The translations under genes and the position numbers were made by a program. From contig NZ_JBHYFK010000001.1 of the NCBI RefSeq assembly GCF_051859565.1, positions 372,001-436,000 on the forward strand: DNA of 64,000 bases, given 5' to 3'. Each line of letters starts with the position of its first letter. The first letter of the stretch is position 1. Source of the DNA: Glycocaulis sp051859565. GTDB taxonomy: Bacteria > Pseudomonadota > Alphaproteobacteria > Caulobacterales > Maricaulaceae. Below are positions 26,801-34,845 of the stretch, in pieces. Below the pieces are notes generated by a model, which saw only the letters and a program-made list of their open reading frames with translations, was not told the DNA's origin and searched no databases.

Positions 26801-28408
26801 ATGGAGATACTGGCCCCATTGCTGGGTGGTCTTGGCCTCTTCCTTCTCGGCATGGCGCTGATGACGGACGGGCTGAAAACCGCCGCCGGCGATGCGCTCA
26901 AATCCATTCTGGGCGCCTGGACGCGCACCCGCGCGCGCGGGCTTGTTGCTGGCGCGTTCATCACGGCGGCAGTGCAGTCTTCCAGCGCGGTGACGGTCGC
27001 CACGATCGGGTTTGTAAACGCTGGCCTGTTGACGCTGGGGCAGGCGATCTGGGTCGTGTTCGGCGCCAATGTCGGCACCACGATGACGGGCTGGCTGGTC
27101 TCGCAAGTGGGCCTGAAGCTGGACTGGGGCGCGCTCGCACTGCCGCTGATCGGGCTGGGGATGATCGCGGGGCTGGCGCTGAAAGCCCGCCCCAGGCTTG
27201 GCGGCGCGGCGCAGGCCGTTGCGGGCTTTGGCCTGTTCTTTCTGGGCGTCGGGCTGTTGCAGCAGGCCTTTTCCGGCCTCACCCCGCAGATTGCCGCTCT
27301 TGATCTGGAAGGGGCGGGGATGTTTGCCATCCCGCTCTTCATTCTGGTCGGCGCGCTGCTGACCACGCTCACCCAGTCCTCCAGCGCCGCCATGGCCATC
27401 ACCCTGTCGGCGAGCGCAGGCGGCGCTGTGCCGCTATCGCTGGCCGCCGCGGCCGTGATCGGGGCCAATATCGGCACCACCTCGACCGCGCTTCTCGCCT
27501 CGATAGGGGCAACGCCCGCCGCCCGCCGCGTGGCGATGGCGCACGTAGCGTTTAACGCGGTAACGGCCATCGGCGCGCTGGCCTTGCTGCCGCTCTTGCT
27601 GTGGGCGTCTGAAGGCGTGCTGGACGGGGCCCATCTGGTGGATGATACGCCGGGCCGGCTGGCAGCCTTTCACACGCTTTTCAACCTGCTGGGGGTTCTC
27701 CTGATCCTGCCGCTCGCCCCGCGCCTGACGCGCTGGCTGGCGGGTCTGTTCAGCACGCCTGATGAAGCCGTGTCTCGCCCGGAATTTCTCGATTCCAACC
27801 TGTTGCAGACACCGTCCCTGGCGGTGCGCTCGCTGGCGCTGGAATGCTGGCGGCTCCATACGCTCGCGCTGGATCTGGCCGCTGCGCATCTGGGCGAATC
27901 CGGCAGGCGGACTACCGCGCCCGACCACCGGCGCGAAGCGCTTTCCGAACTGGCAGGCGCCATCCGGGATTTCATCGGTCAGCTGACACAAGTGAGCCTG
28001 CCGCCCGAAAGCGGCAAGGCGCTGGCCGACCTTGTCCGCGTCATCCAGCATGCCGAGGAATTGCTGCAGGCCAGTGCGCAGCTGCAGGCCCTGCCTGCTC
28101 CCCGGACCGGACCTGCCCTGAAACCGGCCTGGGACGGGATGGATGCTGAGGTGCGCGCCAGCCTGTCCATCGCGGCAGACCGCGAGACCTTCACCGACAC
28201 GGCCGCCCAGACCGAAAAGGCATTCCAGGCGTTGAAAAAGACGCTGCTGGCGGCGCTGGCAGACGGTTCCGCCAGTCTGGGCCCGGTCGATACCGGCCTT
28301 GTCCGCGCGCAGACCTTGCGGCGTATCGCCCTGTCGGCACGCGATGGGCGCCAGCGGCTGGGGGACTGGCTCAATGGCGGCGAGCCGGAAGCCGTCGAGC
28401 CGGATTGA
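26801..28408 (+). CDS. Na+/phosphate cotransporter family protein with PhoU-like tail
   Basis: 535 residues from ATG 26801 (a GTG three bases earlier is possible). The membrane half (1-310) contains the two inverted family repeats, each with a QSSSA signature: TAAVQSSSAVTVATIGF and TLTQSSSAAMAITLS. VFGANVGTTMTGW and VIGANIGTTSTALL follow the two repeats. The C-terminal 200 residues are helical and soluble, as in the PhoU-like domains of bacterial NptA-type proteins. Such proteins move phosphate with sodium, import or export. The gene stands alone, and no Pho box was identified. Confidence 0.9.
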   Translation: MEILAPLLGGLGLFLLGMALMTDGLKTAAGDALKSILGAWTRTRARGLVAGAFITAAVQSSSAVTVATIGFVNAGLLTLGQAIWVVFGANVGTTMTGWLVSQVGLKLDWGALALPLIGLGMIAGLALKARPRLGGAAQAVAGFGLFFLGVGLLQQAFSGLTPQIAALDLEGAGMFAIPLFILVGALLTTLTQSSSAAMAITLSASAGGAVPLSLAAAAVIGANIGTTSTALLASIGATPAARRVAMAHVAFNAVTAIGALALLPLLLWASEGVLDGAHLVDDTPGRLAAFHTLFNLLGVLLILPLAPRLTRWLAGLFSTPDEAVSRPEFLDSNLLQTPSLAVRSLALECWRLHTLALDLAAAHLGESGRRTTAPDHRREALSELAGAIRDFIGQLTQVSLPPESGKALADLVRVIQHAEELLQASAQLQALPAPRTGPALKPAWDGMDAEVRASLSIAADRETFTDTAAQTEKAFQALKKTLLAALADGSASLGPVDTGLVRAQTLRRIALSARDGRQRLGDWLNGGEPEAVEPD

Positions 28409-28524
28409 TACCGCCCGCAGCATAGCTCGGCAGGCCCTTCAGCGCGTCTAACGGGCCGTGCGTATGGCCATTGCGCCGGTGAGGCACTAGCTCTGAAAGC
28501 CTGATGGTAGTGAAAGGGACGGAT

Positions 28525-29067
28525 ATGCGCTTTGCCGCCGCTTGTGTTTCGCTGATGGTTGCGGCAGGTCTGGCCGCCTGCTCGCCAGAGCCTGAGGAGA
28601 TAGATGTGTCCAATCTCGAGGTCACCGCCATTGATGAGCCCTACAGCGCCGAGGCAGATGCCCATGGCGAGCTGGACGCGGCCTATGAGCGCGCAGCGGA
28701 GCGCGGCACGCGCGTGCTGGTGAAATTTGGTGGCAACTGGTGTCCGGATTGCCGGATCTTCGCTGGCATGCTGGAGCTGGCGCCGGTGCGCGCCTACGCC
28801 GATGCGCACTACGAGATCGTGGCGGTCGATGTGGGCCGGTATGAGCGCAATATGGATGTCGTCGCCCGCTTCGGTCTGGACGAGCTCGAAGGTGTGCCGA
28901 CCGTCATCATCACCAACGCACAAGGCGAGATCATCAATACCGGAACGTCTGCCGAATGGCGCACCGCGCGCGAACGCAACCCCCAGGACGTGCTCGATTA
29001 CCTCACCCGCTATGCTGAAGCACCCGTGCCGGAAAATGCCCGGCGCGCGGTCATATCGCGCCCATGA
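28525..29067 (+). CDS. Thioredoxin-like lipoprotein
   Basis: 180 residues from the ATG at 28525, preceded by AGGGA. It has a lipoprotein signal with lipobox GLAAC (Cys19). The thioredoxin fold has the redox motif CPDC in FGGNWCPDCRIF and the cis-proline region EGVPTVIIT. A CPDC motif fits a periplasmic thioredoxin-like reductant or disulfide handler; DUF899- or YbbN-like alternatives look less likely. Its stop overlaps the PhzF gene start by four bases (ATGA), so they are coupled, though no obvious biochemical link exists. Confidence 0.85.
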   Translation: MRFAAACVSLMVAAGLAACSPEPEEIDVSNLEVTAIDEPYSAEADAHGELDAAYERAAERGTRVLVKFGGNWCPDCRIFAGMLELAPVRAYADAHYEIVAVDVGRYERNMDVVARFGLDELEGVPTVIITNAQGEIINTGTSAEWRTARERNPQDVLDYLTRYAEAPVPENARRAVISRP

Positions 29068-29894
29068 CCAGCCTGCCCTTCGCCGAGCTGCATGCCTTTT
29101 GTGATGGTGACGCGCCGCATACCGGCAATCCGGCGGCGGTGGTCCTGCTGGAGGGCGAGCTTGATGACGAAACGCTCGCCGGCATAGCCCGCTCGAACAA
29201 TCTCTCTGAAACCGCCTACCTGCTGGCCGATGGTGAGGATCATTGGCAGCTTCGCTGGTTCACGCCCGGCGCTGAGGTGGATTTCTGCGGCCATGCCACG
29301 CTGGCAGCTGGTGCCTGGCTTCTGGGCAATGGCGGCACGGCAGGTGATATTGCCCGCTTCTCCACGCGCTCCGGACCGATGAGCGTGGCGCGCACTGGCG
29401 AGCCGGGCGTTTACGCGATGGACTTCCCGGCGATTGCGGTAAAGCGGCTGGAAGGCTCGCCCGAGGGCATCAAGGGGCTTGGGGCGGAACCTGCTGAAGT
29501 CTTCGAGCTGGTACGCGCCGAACCCTGGCCCTGGTATATGGTGGTCTATGACAGCGCCGAGGCGGTGAACGCCCTGGAGCCGGACCAGCGCGTGCTGAAA
29601 GATAGCGGCGCTCTTTGGACGGTCACTGCACCGGGCGGCGATGGCACGGACTTCGTGTCACGCCTGTTCGCGCCCGCGATTGGCATAGACGAGGATCCGG
29701 TAACGGGTTCGGCCCATTGCGCGCTCGCTCCGTTCTGGGCGGAGCGTCTGGGCAAGGATCTCCTCAATGCCCGCCAGATCGGCCCGCGTCCCGGTCATCT
29801 GGTGGTAAAGGCCGGGCGGGCTTCGCCCGGAACCGGCCGCGTGGGTCTGGAGGGGCGTGCCCGGCTATTTGTCGAAGGCCAGCTATACCTTTAG
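29064..29894 (+). CDS. PhzF-family isomerase/epimerase
   Basis: 276 residues of the PhzF phenazine-biosynthesis-like family (diaminopimelate-epimerase fold). Landmarks are HTGNPAAVVLL, the acidic active-site region SNNLSETAYL, FTPGAEVDFCGHATLA, and in the second half DEDPVTGSAHCALAPFW and a GRVGLEGRARL block. Most members outside phenazine clusters have no known substrate, and there is no phenazine cluster here. Translation is coupled to the preceding thioredoxin-like gene. Confidence 0.92.
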   Translation: MTSLPFAELHAFCDGDAPHTGNPAAVVLLEGELDDETLAGIARSNNLSETAYLLADGEDHWQLRWFTPGAEVDFCGHATLAAGAWLLGNGGTAGDIARFSTRSGPMSVARTGEPGVYAMDFPAIAVKRLEGSPEGIKGLGAEPAEVFELVRAEPWPWYMVVYDSAEAVNALEPDQRVLKDSGALWTVTAPGGDGTDFVSRLFAPAIGIDEDPVTGSAHCALAPFWAERLGKDLLNARQIGPRPGHLVVKAGRASPGTGRVGLEGRARLFVEGQLYL

Positions 29895-30027
29895 GCAGTA
29901 TACCCTCATACAATGCTTGCCTTGCCGCTGACCGCCATGGTCAGGTGACGCCGGCTTTGGGAATGTGTATCGCAGGCCGGTAGTGCAGGCTGCGGGCCGC
30001 TGCACGGGCTGTTGAGGGGAAACAGGT

Positions 30028-31374
30028 ATGCGGGCTTTTCTGGGCGCAGTTGCGCTTGCAGCAGGTATTGCCATGGCGGCGGCTGTCGCCCATCACGGCG
30101 GGACAGGCGCGAGCGTGCAAAACCCGGCGCCATCATTGTCCGGCGAGGCTGACCCCACCATACTGACGTCGCGCGATTACACGCGCATCCTGCAGCAATT
30201 CCAGAAACCCGCTCCTCAGCGGCCCGGCGATGCCCGTCCGGCCGGTTTTACTGGGGATGACAGCTGCCGCCACGCCAATGACGGCGAATGTGACGAGCCA
30301 GGTATCGGCACGGGCGCCTGCGCGGCCGGCACCGATTATTCTGACTGCTGGCGTATCGCAACGGGCCAGGAAGACGATAGCTGCCGCTGGGCCAACGATG
30401 GCGAATGCGATGAGCCCGGCTTTGGCACCGGTGCGTGCACGCAAGGAACGGACGTCACCGATTGCGGTGATGTCACGCATCTGCGCTTCCGCGACGATTC
30501 TTGCGAATTTGCCTTTGATGGCGTCTGCGATGAGCCAGGTATCGGCACCGGGCGCTGCCCGGCGCGCACAGACCGTTCAGATTGCGGCGGGCGTCACCGC
30601 CCTCTGACCATCAATGACCATTTCTTCGGCAATGATGACCGTGTGCTGATGGATACGGCGCAGTTTCCGTGGAGTGTGGTTGGCACTATCCAGGCTGACC
30701 GGGGCGGCACCTGCACAGCGACGCTTGTTGCCCCGAACGTCATCGCCACAGCTGCCCACTGCATTCACAGCGAAGGCCAGCTTTATGCGGGCGGCGTGTT
30801 CACGACCGGGTTCGCGCTTCCGGGCGGGCCGCGCACGGCACGTGTCGTCGATCATCTCATCGACGAGGAATGGGACAATCAGCGCTTCAGCCAGACCGAT
30901 GACATTGATGGCACGGACTGGGCGCTGCTGCGCCTCGATCAGCCGCTCGGCGACGAGCTTGGCCATGTCGGCGTTCTCGACATCGTGGCAGACCGCAGCG
31001 AGCGTGAAGTACGCGAGGCGCGCATCTGGCAGGCCGGTTATTCGTGGGATACCGGCGATAATCTCTCAGGCAATGAGGATTGCCGCATCCTCGCCGCTTA
31101 CCCCGATGACACCATTTCGCACGATTGTGACACCACCCGTGGCGATTCTGGCTCACCCTTCATGGTCTATGAGGGCGGTGAGTGGCAGGTGATCGCAACG
31201 GACTCCAATTTCCGGCGCAATCCCGACGGCCCCTTCATCTATATCTCGTCGCGCTCAAGCCGCTGGGTGCATTTGCTTGACGACTTTGCCGCCGGACGCA
31301 TCGGTGCAGGCGGCGTGCGTCCGCAGGGCCCCGGAAAGCCCGGCTCGCCGGTCGCCATCAAGGCTGACGGCTAG
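30028..31374 (+). CDS. Exported trypsin-like serine protease with three cysteine repeats
   Basis: 448 residues. A hydrophobic signal segment (4-20) is followed by a linker, then three near-identical repeats at about 77-107, 116-146 and 156-186. Each has four cysteines with exactly the same spacing, C-x7-C-x9-C-x8-C, and a core of DDSC, DGECDEPG, GTGAC and TDxxDC. An S1 peptidase domain follows, with His244 in TAAHC, Asp297 in GTDWALL and Ser374 in RGDSGSPF. The aspartate-rich repeats suggest calcium-binding, disulfide-stabilised modules reminiscent of LDL-receptor A or Notch repeats. Protease substrate and location (periplasmic or secreted) are not determined. Confidence 0.88.
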   Translation: MRAFLGAVALAAGIAMAAAVAHHGGTGASVQNPAPSLSGEADPTILTSRDYTRILQQFQKPAPQRPGDARPAGFTGDDSCRHANDGECDEPGIGTGACAAGTDYSDCWRIATGQEDDSCRWANDGECDEPGFGTGACTQGTDVTDCGDVTHLRFRDDSCEFAFDGVCDEPGIGTGRCPARTDRSDCGGRHRPLTINDHFFGNDDRVLMDTAQFPWSVVGTIQADRGGTCTATLVAPNVIATAAHCIHSEGQLYAGGVFTTGFALPGGPRTARVVDHLIDEEWDNQRFSQTDDIDGTDWALLRLDQPLGDELGHVGVLDIVADRSEREVREARIWQAGYSWDTGDNLSGNEDCRILAAYPDDTISHDCDTTRGDSGSPFMVYEGGEWQVIATDSNFRRNPDGPFIYISSRSSRWVHLLDDFAAGRIGAGGVRPQGPGKPGSPVAIKADG

Positions 31375-31386
31375 AAGCGCGGCGCG

Positions 31387-32430
31387 TCAGAATTCCCGCA
31401 CGATGGAAATGTCGGTGCGGCTGTCGCCCCGGACGAATCCCGGATTGGGCTCGAATTCGTAGCGGTAGCGGTATTGCAGGCGCAGCGACCATAGATCGTT
31501 GAGAGCTGAGTTCAGCCCGAACAACTGGTCGAATCGGCTGGTGTCGGCAATCAGCAGGCCGGTTTCCGACGTGAAGTTGATAGACTCGGTCAGACGCCAG
31601 GCCAGGTCCGATCCGACATCAAGCGCGCCGACCGTTTGTGTGCCATTGCTTGGTTCGGCCAGGATGCGCACACCGGGACCCGCACGCAATATCCATGTCC
31701 GGCCGGGGCTGGTCAGGACGCGGTAACCGGCACCCACACCGGCAAAGGCCGTCCAGTCATAGCTCGCGATCCGGTCGCGTTCATAATCGGCGGCTGCAAA
31801 ATAGGTAAAACGCTCACCGGCCTCGCGCTCGCCGCGCAGCCGGGTGCGGAAATTGTCCCGCCCGATCGTGCCGTTCACTTCTGAATAGGCATAGTCGACA
31901 TCGCCTTGGAAGCCCCACCCGGACAGCTCCCTGCGGACCTGCAGGCCAAATGTATAGTCTTCGCGCGCTGTATTGCCGCTGTCGAAGCGTATGCCAAGGC
32001 TTGCCCGGCCCTGCCATAGCTCCAGCCGCCCGGAGGCAAAGGTACGCGCAAAGCCCACAGGCACGGCGGCCACCGTGCCGACAATGCCATTGGCATAGCC
32101 GGCCGCGTGGTCTTCCTCGGCAATCTCCGCGACGGCGGCAATGGCCGCATCTTCCGGAAGCTGCGGAGGCTCCAGACCGAGCGCCTGGCGCGCAGCATCA
32201 CCGCGCCCCAGCTCTTCTGCCGCGCGTAGGATCTCGTCTGCCGGTCGCGTCAACGCGATGAGCTGGACTGCGCGGGTGAACTCGGTGCGCCCCTGCTCAT
32301 TGGCTGCCTCCAGCAGCTCGGCCAGGATGCCGGGAAGCTGTGCTTCCTGCGCTGCTGCTGCCCCTCCGGACAGGGCCAGGGCCACGGCGAGAGCCTGCAG
32401 TGCGGGGCGAGCGCTGGCGCGAGGCGACAT
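31387..32430 (-). CDS. DUF481 outer-membrane beta-barrel protein with helical N-terminal extension
   Basis: 347 residues from the ATG at 32430, preceded by GGGAGA. The signal peptide ends near GGAAAAQ. Residues about 28-110 form a helical region (ILAELLEAANEQGRTEFTRA). From about residue 125, alternating beta strands with aromatic residues match DUF481 (YdiY-type) outer-membrane proteins: GRASLGIRFDSGNT, YTFGLQVRREL, YFAAADYERDRI, YRYRYEFEPNPGF, and a final REF. DUF481 proteins are usually shorter, so the N-terminal helical region is an unusual addition. Function unknown. Confidence 0.82.
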   Translation of the reverse strand: MSPRASARPALQALAVALALSGGAAAAQEAQLPGILAELLEAANEQGRTEFTRAVQLIALTRPADEILRAAEELGRGDAARQALGLEPPQLPEDAAIAAVAEIAEEDHAAGYANGIVGTVAAVPVGFARTFASGRLELWQGRASLGIRFDSGNTAREDYTFGLQVRRELSGWGFQGDVDYAYSEVNGTIGRDNFRTRLRGEREAGERFTYFAAADYERDRIASYDWTAFAGVGAGYRVLTSPGRTWILRAGPGVRILAEPSNGTQTVGALDVGSDLAWRLTESINFTSETGLLIADTSRFDQLFGLNSALNDLWSLRLQYRYRYEFEPNPGFVRGDSRTDISIVREF

Positions 32431-32565
32431 TGGGGGTGTCTCCCTTTGGGGGCGTCCGGGGCCGGGTTGACGGGCGATACGCTCAAAGGGGGGCTTCTGG
32501 CGCACGCCAACCTGTTCTAGCCTGATCTCAAGGCCCACGCCACATACCCGATGGAGTTGATCTGC

Positions 32566-33285
32566 ATGTCAGACCAAGGTGACGAATTTTCATCAGCCAA
32601 CCGTTACAAGGAAACCGGACCACTAATTCCTGAGTGGGTCGGCCCGGCCTATCTGGGCGTGGCGGTATTCGCTGCCCTGGTGTTTCTGGTGCTCGACCAG
32701 GTGACAGCTGGCGGCGGCCAGATCGCGCTGGTCAAGATCAGCGGAATCATCCTGCTCGCGATGTACGCTGCCTTCCGCAAGGCGTTTGTGCTGACACTGG
32801 CGCTTGTCCTGTCTGCAGGTGGTGATTTCGCGCTCGCCCTGAACCCGCCGGAGATGGAGGCGGGGATCGGCTTTTTCGGTGCGGCCCACCTCGTCTATCT
32901 GGTCATCTTTGCCGGGTTCATCTTCAAAGATGGCTGGCGCAAGGACGGTCTGGTGCTGGCGGCGGCGCTGCTGGCCTTTGGTGTTGCGATGTTTGTCTGG
33001 CTGCGGACGGGCATGGGCGAGCTTCTAATGCCTGCCAGCGCGTATCTGGGCATTATCCTCGCCATGGTCATCGCCGCCGGACTGGTGCGCGGTCCGCGCC
33101 TGATCGTGGCCGGTGCGCTGCTCTTCCTCATCTCCGACAGCCTGATTGCCGCGCGCCTGTTCCGTGAGGTGCTCGTCTTTGAGGGTCTGGACTGGGGCGG
33201 GGTGGCTGTCTGGATCACCTATTTTGCCGCCCAGCTCTGCCTGACGGTGGGAATCGTCAGGCGCAAGCAGGAGGGGGCTGGGTAG
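32566..33285 (+). CDS. Lysoplasmalogenase family (YhhN-like) membrane protein
   Basis: 239 residues from the ATG at 32566; an in-frame ATG at 32551 is possible. About seven to eight membrane helices are visible. Family signatures are LSAGGDFALALNP and the late LISDSLIAARLF, where aspartates are expected to be catalytic. Characterised relatives cleave lysoplasmalogens or related vinyl-ether lysolipids; the reaction here is inferred. A 18-base gap precedes the DUF3800 gene on the same strand. Confidence 0.85.
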   Translation: MSDQGDEFSSANRYKETGPLIPEWVGPAYLGVAVFAALVFLVLDQVTAGGGQIALVKISGIILLAMYAAFRKAFVLTLALVLSAGGDFALALNPPEMEAGIGFFGAAHLVYLVIFAGFIFKDGWRKDGLVLAAALLAFGVAMFVWLRTGMGELLMPASAYLGIILAMVIAAGLVRGPRLIVAGALLFLISDSLIAARLFREVLVFEGLDWGGVAVWITYFAAQLCLTVGIVRRKQEGAG

Positions 33286-33303
33286 GTTAGAGGGAGAGGC
33301 AAA

Positions 33304-34056
33304 TTGGCGTTCAGCGACTACATCATCTTCGCAGACGAAAGTGGCTCGCCGGTCCTTGATGGCGTCGATCCGGATTTTCCGGTGTTCGTTCTGGCCTTCG
33401 TGCTTGTCCGCAAGGATGTGTATGCCAACGCGCTTGTTCCTGCCCTCCAGCGTCTCAAATTTGATGCTGTCGGACATGACCAGCTTGTACTGCACGAGCG
33501 CGATATTCGCCGCGGCGATAAGGCGTTCACATTCCTGCGCACCAGTCAGGCCGCACGGCTATCTTTTATTAATGCCATAAACTCTCTGGTCGCCGCGGCC
33601 GAAATTGAGATCGTTTGCTCGGTTATCCATAAAGATAGGCTAAAGGCACGCTACACCAACCCGTGGAGCCCTTATGAACTCGCACTTCAGTTTTGCTTGG
33701 AGAAAGCACTGGATCGTCTGATTGAGCAGGGTCAAACTGAACGGCATATCCATACAATTTTTGAGAGCCGGGGCCGCACAGAAGATCAGAAACTGGAGCT
33801 CATTTTTCGGCAGATAACGGCAGATCAAGGCGCATTGCGGCGGCGCTCCGAAGGGGCTCAGGGCAGGCCTGATTTTCGCCAACTCACCTGGGAGCCAGTC
33901 TTTGCCGACAAGCGATCCAATTCATCGGGCCTGCAGTTCGCTGATCTCTTTGCGCGTCCGCTTGGGCTTAGCGTACTTACCCCCGGCCAACCCAACCGGG
34001 CAGTCGACATTATCAGACCCAAAATTCCGGAACGGTGTCTGAAGATATTTCCTTAA
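33304..34056 (+). CDS. DUF3800 domain protein
   Basis: 250 residues from a TTG start (33304) preceded by GGGAGAGG. The N-terminus YIIFADESGSP is the DUF3800 hallmark (acidic residue in DESG), and the C-terminal SSGLQFADLFARPLG is the matching late motif. The fold is thought to be RNase H-like, and family members occur often in accessory and phage-linked regions; the molecular role is unknown. It lies between a housekeeping membrane gene and a toxin-antitoxin pair, which fits an acquired islet. Confidence 0.82.
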   Translation: MAFSDYIIFADESGSPVLDGVDPDFPVFVLAFVLVRKDVYANALVPALQRLKFDAVGHDQLVLHERDIRRGDKAFTFLRTSQAARLSFINAINSLVAAAEIEIVCSVIHKDRLKARYTNPWSPYELALQFCLEKALDRLIEQGQTERHIHTIFESRGRTEDQKLELIFRQITADQGALRRRSEGAQGRPDFRQLTWEPVFADKRSNSSGLQFADLFARPLGLSVLTPGQPNRAVDIIRPKIPERCLKIFP

Positions 34057-34130
34057 AAGCTGAGGGGCAGCAGCCAAGCCACCGCCCCTCCGCCGACCGA
34101 GAAATGCCCAGTCCATTTGAAGGTAAGATA

Positions 34131-34206
34131 GCAGATATCTGCGATATGGGGAACATGCGCGCCGGGTCTATGGTCATTTGGACGCGATTTACATGTGATG
34201 CACATG
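34131..34206. promoter_or_regulatory. Palindromic operator sites upstream of the FitAB pair
   Basis: Two inverted repeats precede the antitoxin start at 34223. The first is GCAGATATCTGC (34131-34142), a perfect 12-base palindrome. The second is CATGTG-ATG-CACATG (34192-34206), a perfect six-base inverted repeat with a three-base spacer, 16 bases before the ATG. Autoregulation by the ribbon-helix-helix antitoxin at such a site is usual for the family; which palindrome is used is inferred. Confidence 0.6.
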
Positions 34207-34222
34207 CAAGTATGTTTATCGC

Positions 34223-34456
34223 ATGGCGGTGATGGTCCAGATACGCAATGTGCCCGACGCCCTGCACCGCACGCTTAAGGCGCGCGCGGCACTCGCTGGC
34301 ATGTCGCTTTCCGACTATCTGCTTGCTGAGCTGCGTCAGCTTGCCGAGCGGCCAAGCCTTGAGGAACTGCGCGCCCGGCTTCACGCGAGGCCCCCTCTCG
34401 CAGCCGATGCTGACATTGCCGCTGCAGTTAGGGCCGAGCGCGACCACGCCGGATGA
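34223..34456 (+). CDS. FitA-like ribbon-helix-helix antitoxin
   Basis: 77 residues. The N-terminal ribbon-helix-helix domain is VQIRNVPDALHRTLKARAAL followed by GMSLSDYLLAEL, typical of FitA/VapB-type antitoxins. The C-terminal part, rich in alanine and arginine, would wrap the toxin. Starts at 34223 and 34232 are both possible. The stop overlaps the toxin start as ATGA. It neutralises the PIN toxin encoded next and probably represses the operon through the upstream palindromes. Confidence 0.88.
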   Translation: MAVMVQIRNVPDALHRTLKARAALAGMSLSDYLLAELRQLAERPSLEELRARLHARPPLAADADIAAAVRAERDHAG

Positions 34457-34845
34457 TTGTTGATGCGTCGGCCCTTCTCGAAGTTCTGCTGAGGTCTGCT
34501 GCCGCGTCGCAGCTTGAGGCGCTCATGTTCGAGTCAGGCACCAGCCTCCATGCGCCCCATCTCATCGACATCGAAGCCGCGCAGGTCATCCGCAAATTTG
34601 CTCTGAGCGGAAAGATCTCCCCCAGTGTTGGCGCAGATGCCCTTGCCGATCTCGCAGGTTTCCCCTTGCGGCGCTACCCGCACGACTTTCTGCTGCCACG
34701 GATATGGGAACTGAGACACACGGTCTTGGCCTATGACGCGTCCTACGTGGCGCTGGCAGAAGTTCTGGGCATGCCGTTGTTGACGCGCGATGCCCGTCTT
34801 GCAGCGGCCGCCAGCGCGACGGTCAGCGTGCGAGGTGCCGACTAG
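34453..34845 (+). CDS. PIN-domain toxin, VapC/FitB type
   Basis: 130 residues, a standard PIN-domain ribonuclease size. Acidic catalytic residues are visible: Asp4 in MIVDASALLE, the acidic pair in HLIDIEAAQVI, the aspartate in AYDASYVALAE and that in LLTRDARL. VapC toxins cleave tRNA or other RNA to slow growth. The antitoxin gene precedes it with an ATGA overlap. Its TAG stop shares the palindrome CTAG (34842-34845) with the stop of rpoH on the opposite strand. Confidence 0.92.
   Translation: MIVDASALLEVLLRSAAASQLEALMFESGTSLHAPHLIDIEAAQVIRKFALSGKISPSVGADALADLAGFPLRRYPHDFLLPRIWELRHTVLAYDASYVALAEVLGMPLLTRDARLAAAASATVSVRGAD

Noticed and set aside
27434..28423. 329-codon minus-strand open frame opposite the Na/phosphate cotransporter
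   Set aside because: The plus-strand protein has clear family motifs; the antisense frame has none.
30250..30590. Possible DNA-level repeat array (CRISPR or satellite) in the protease gene
   Set aside because: The periodicity is protein-level: three in-frame cysteine repeats with silent differences, no spacer structure.
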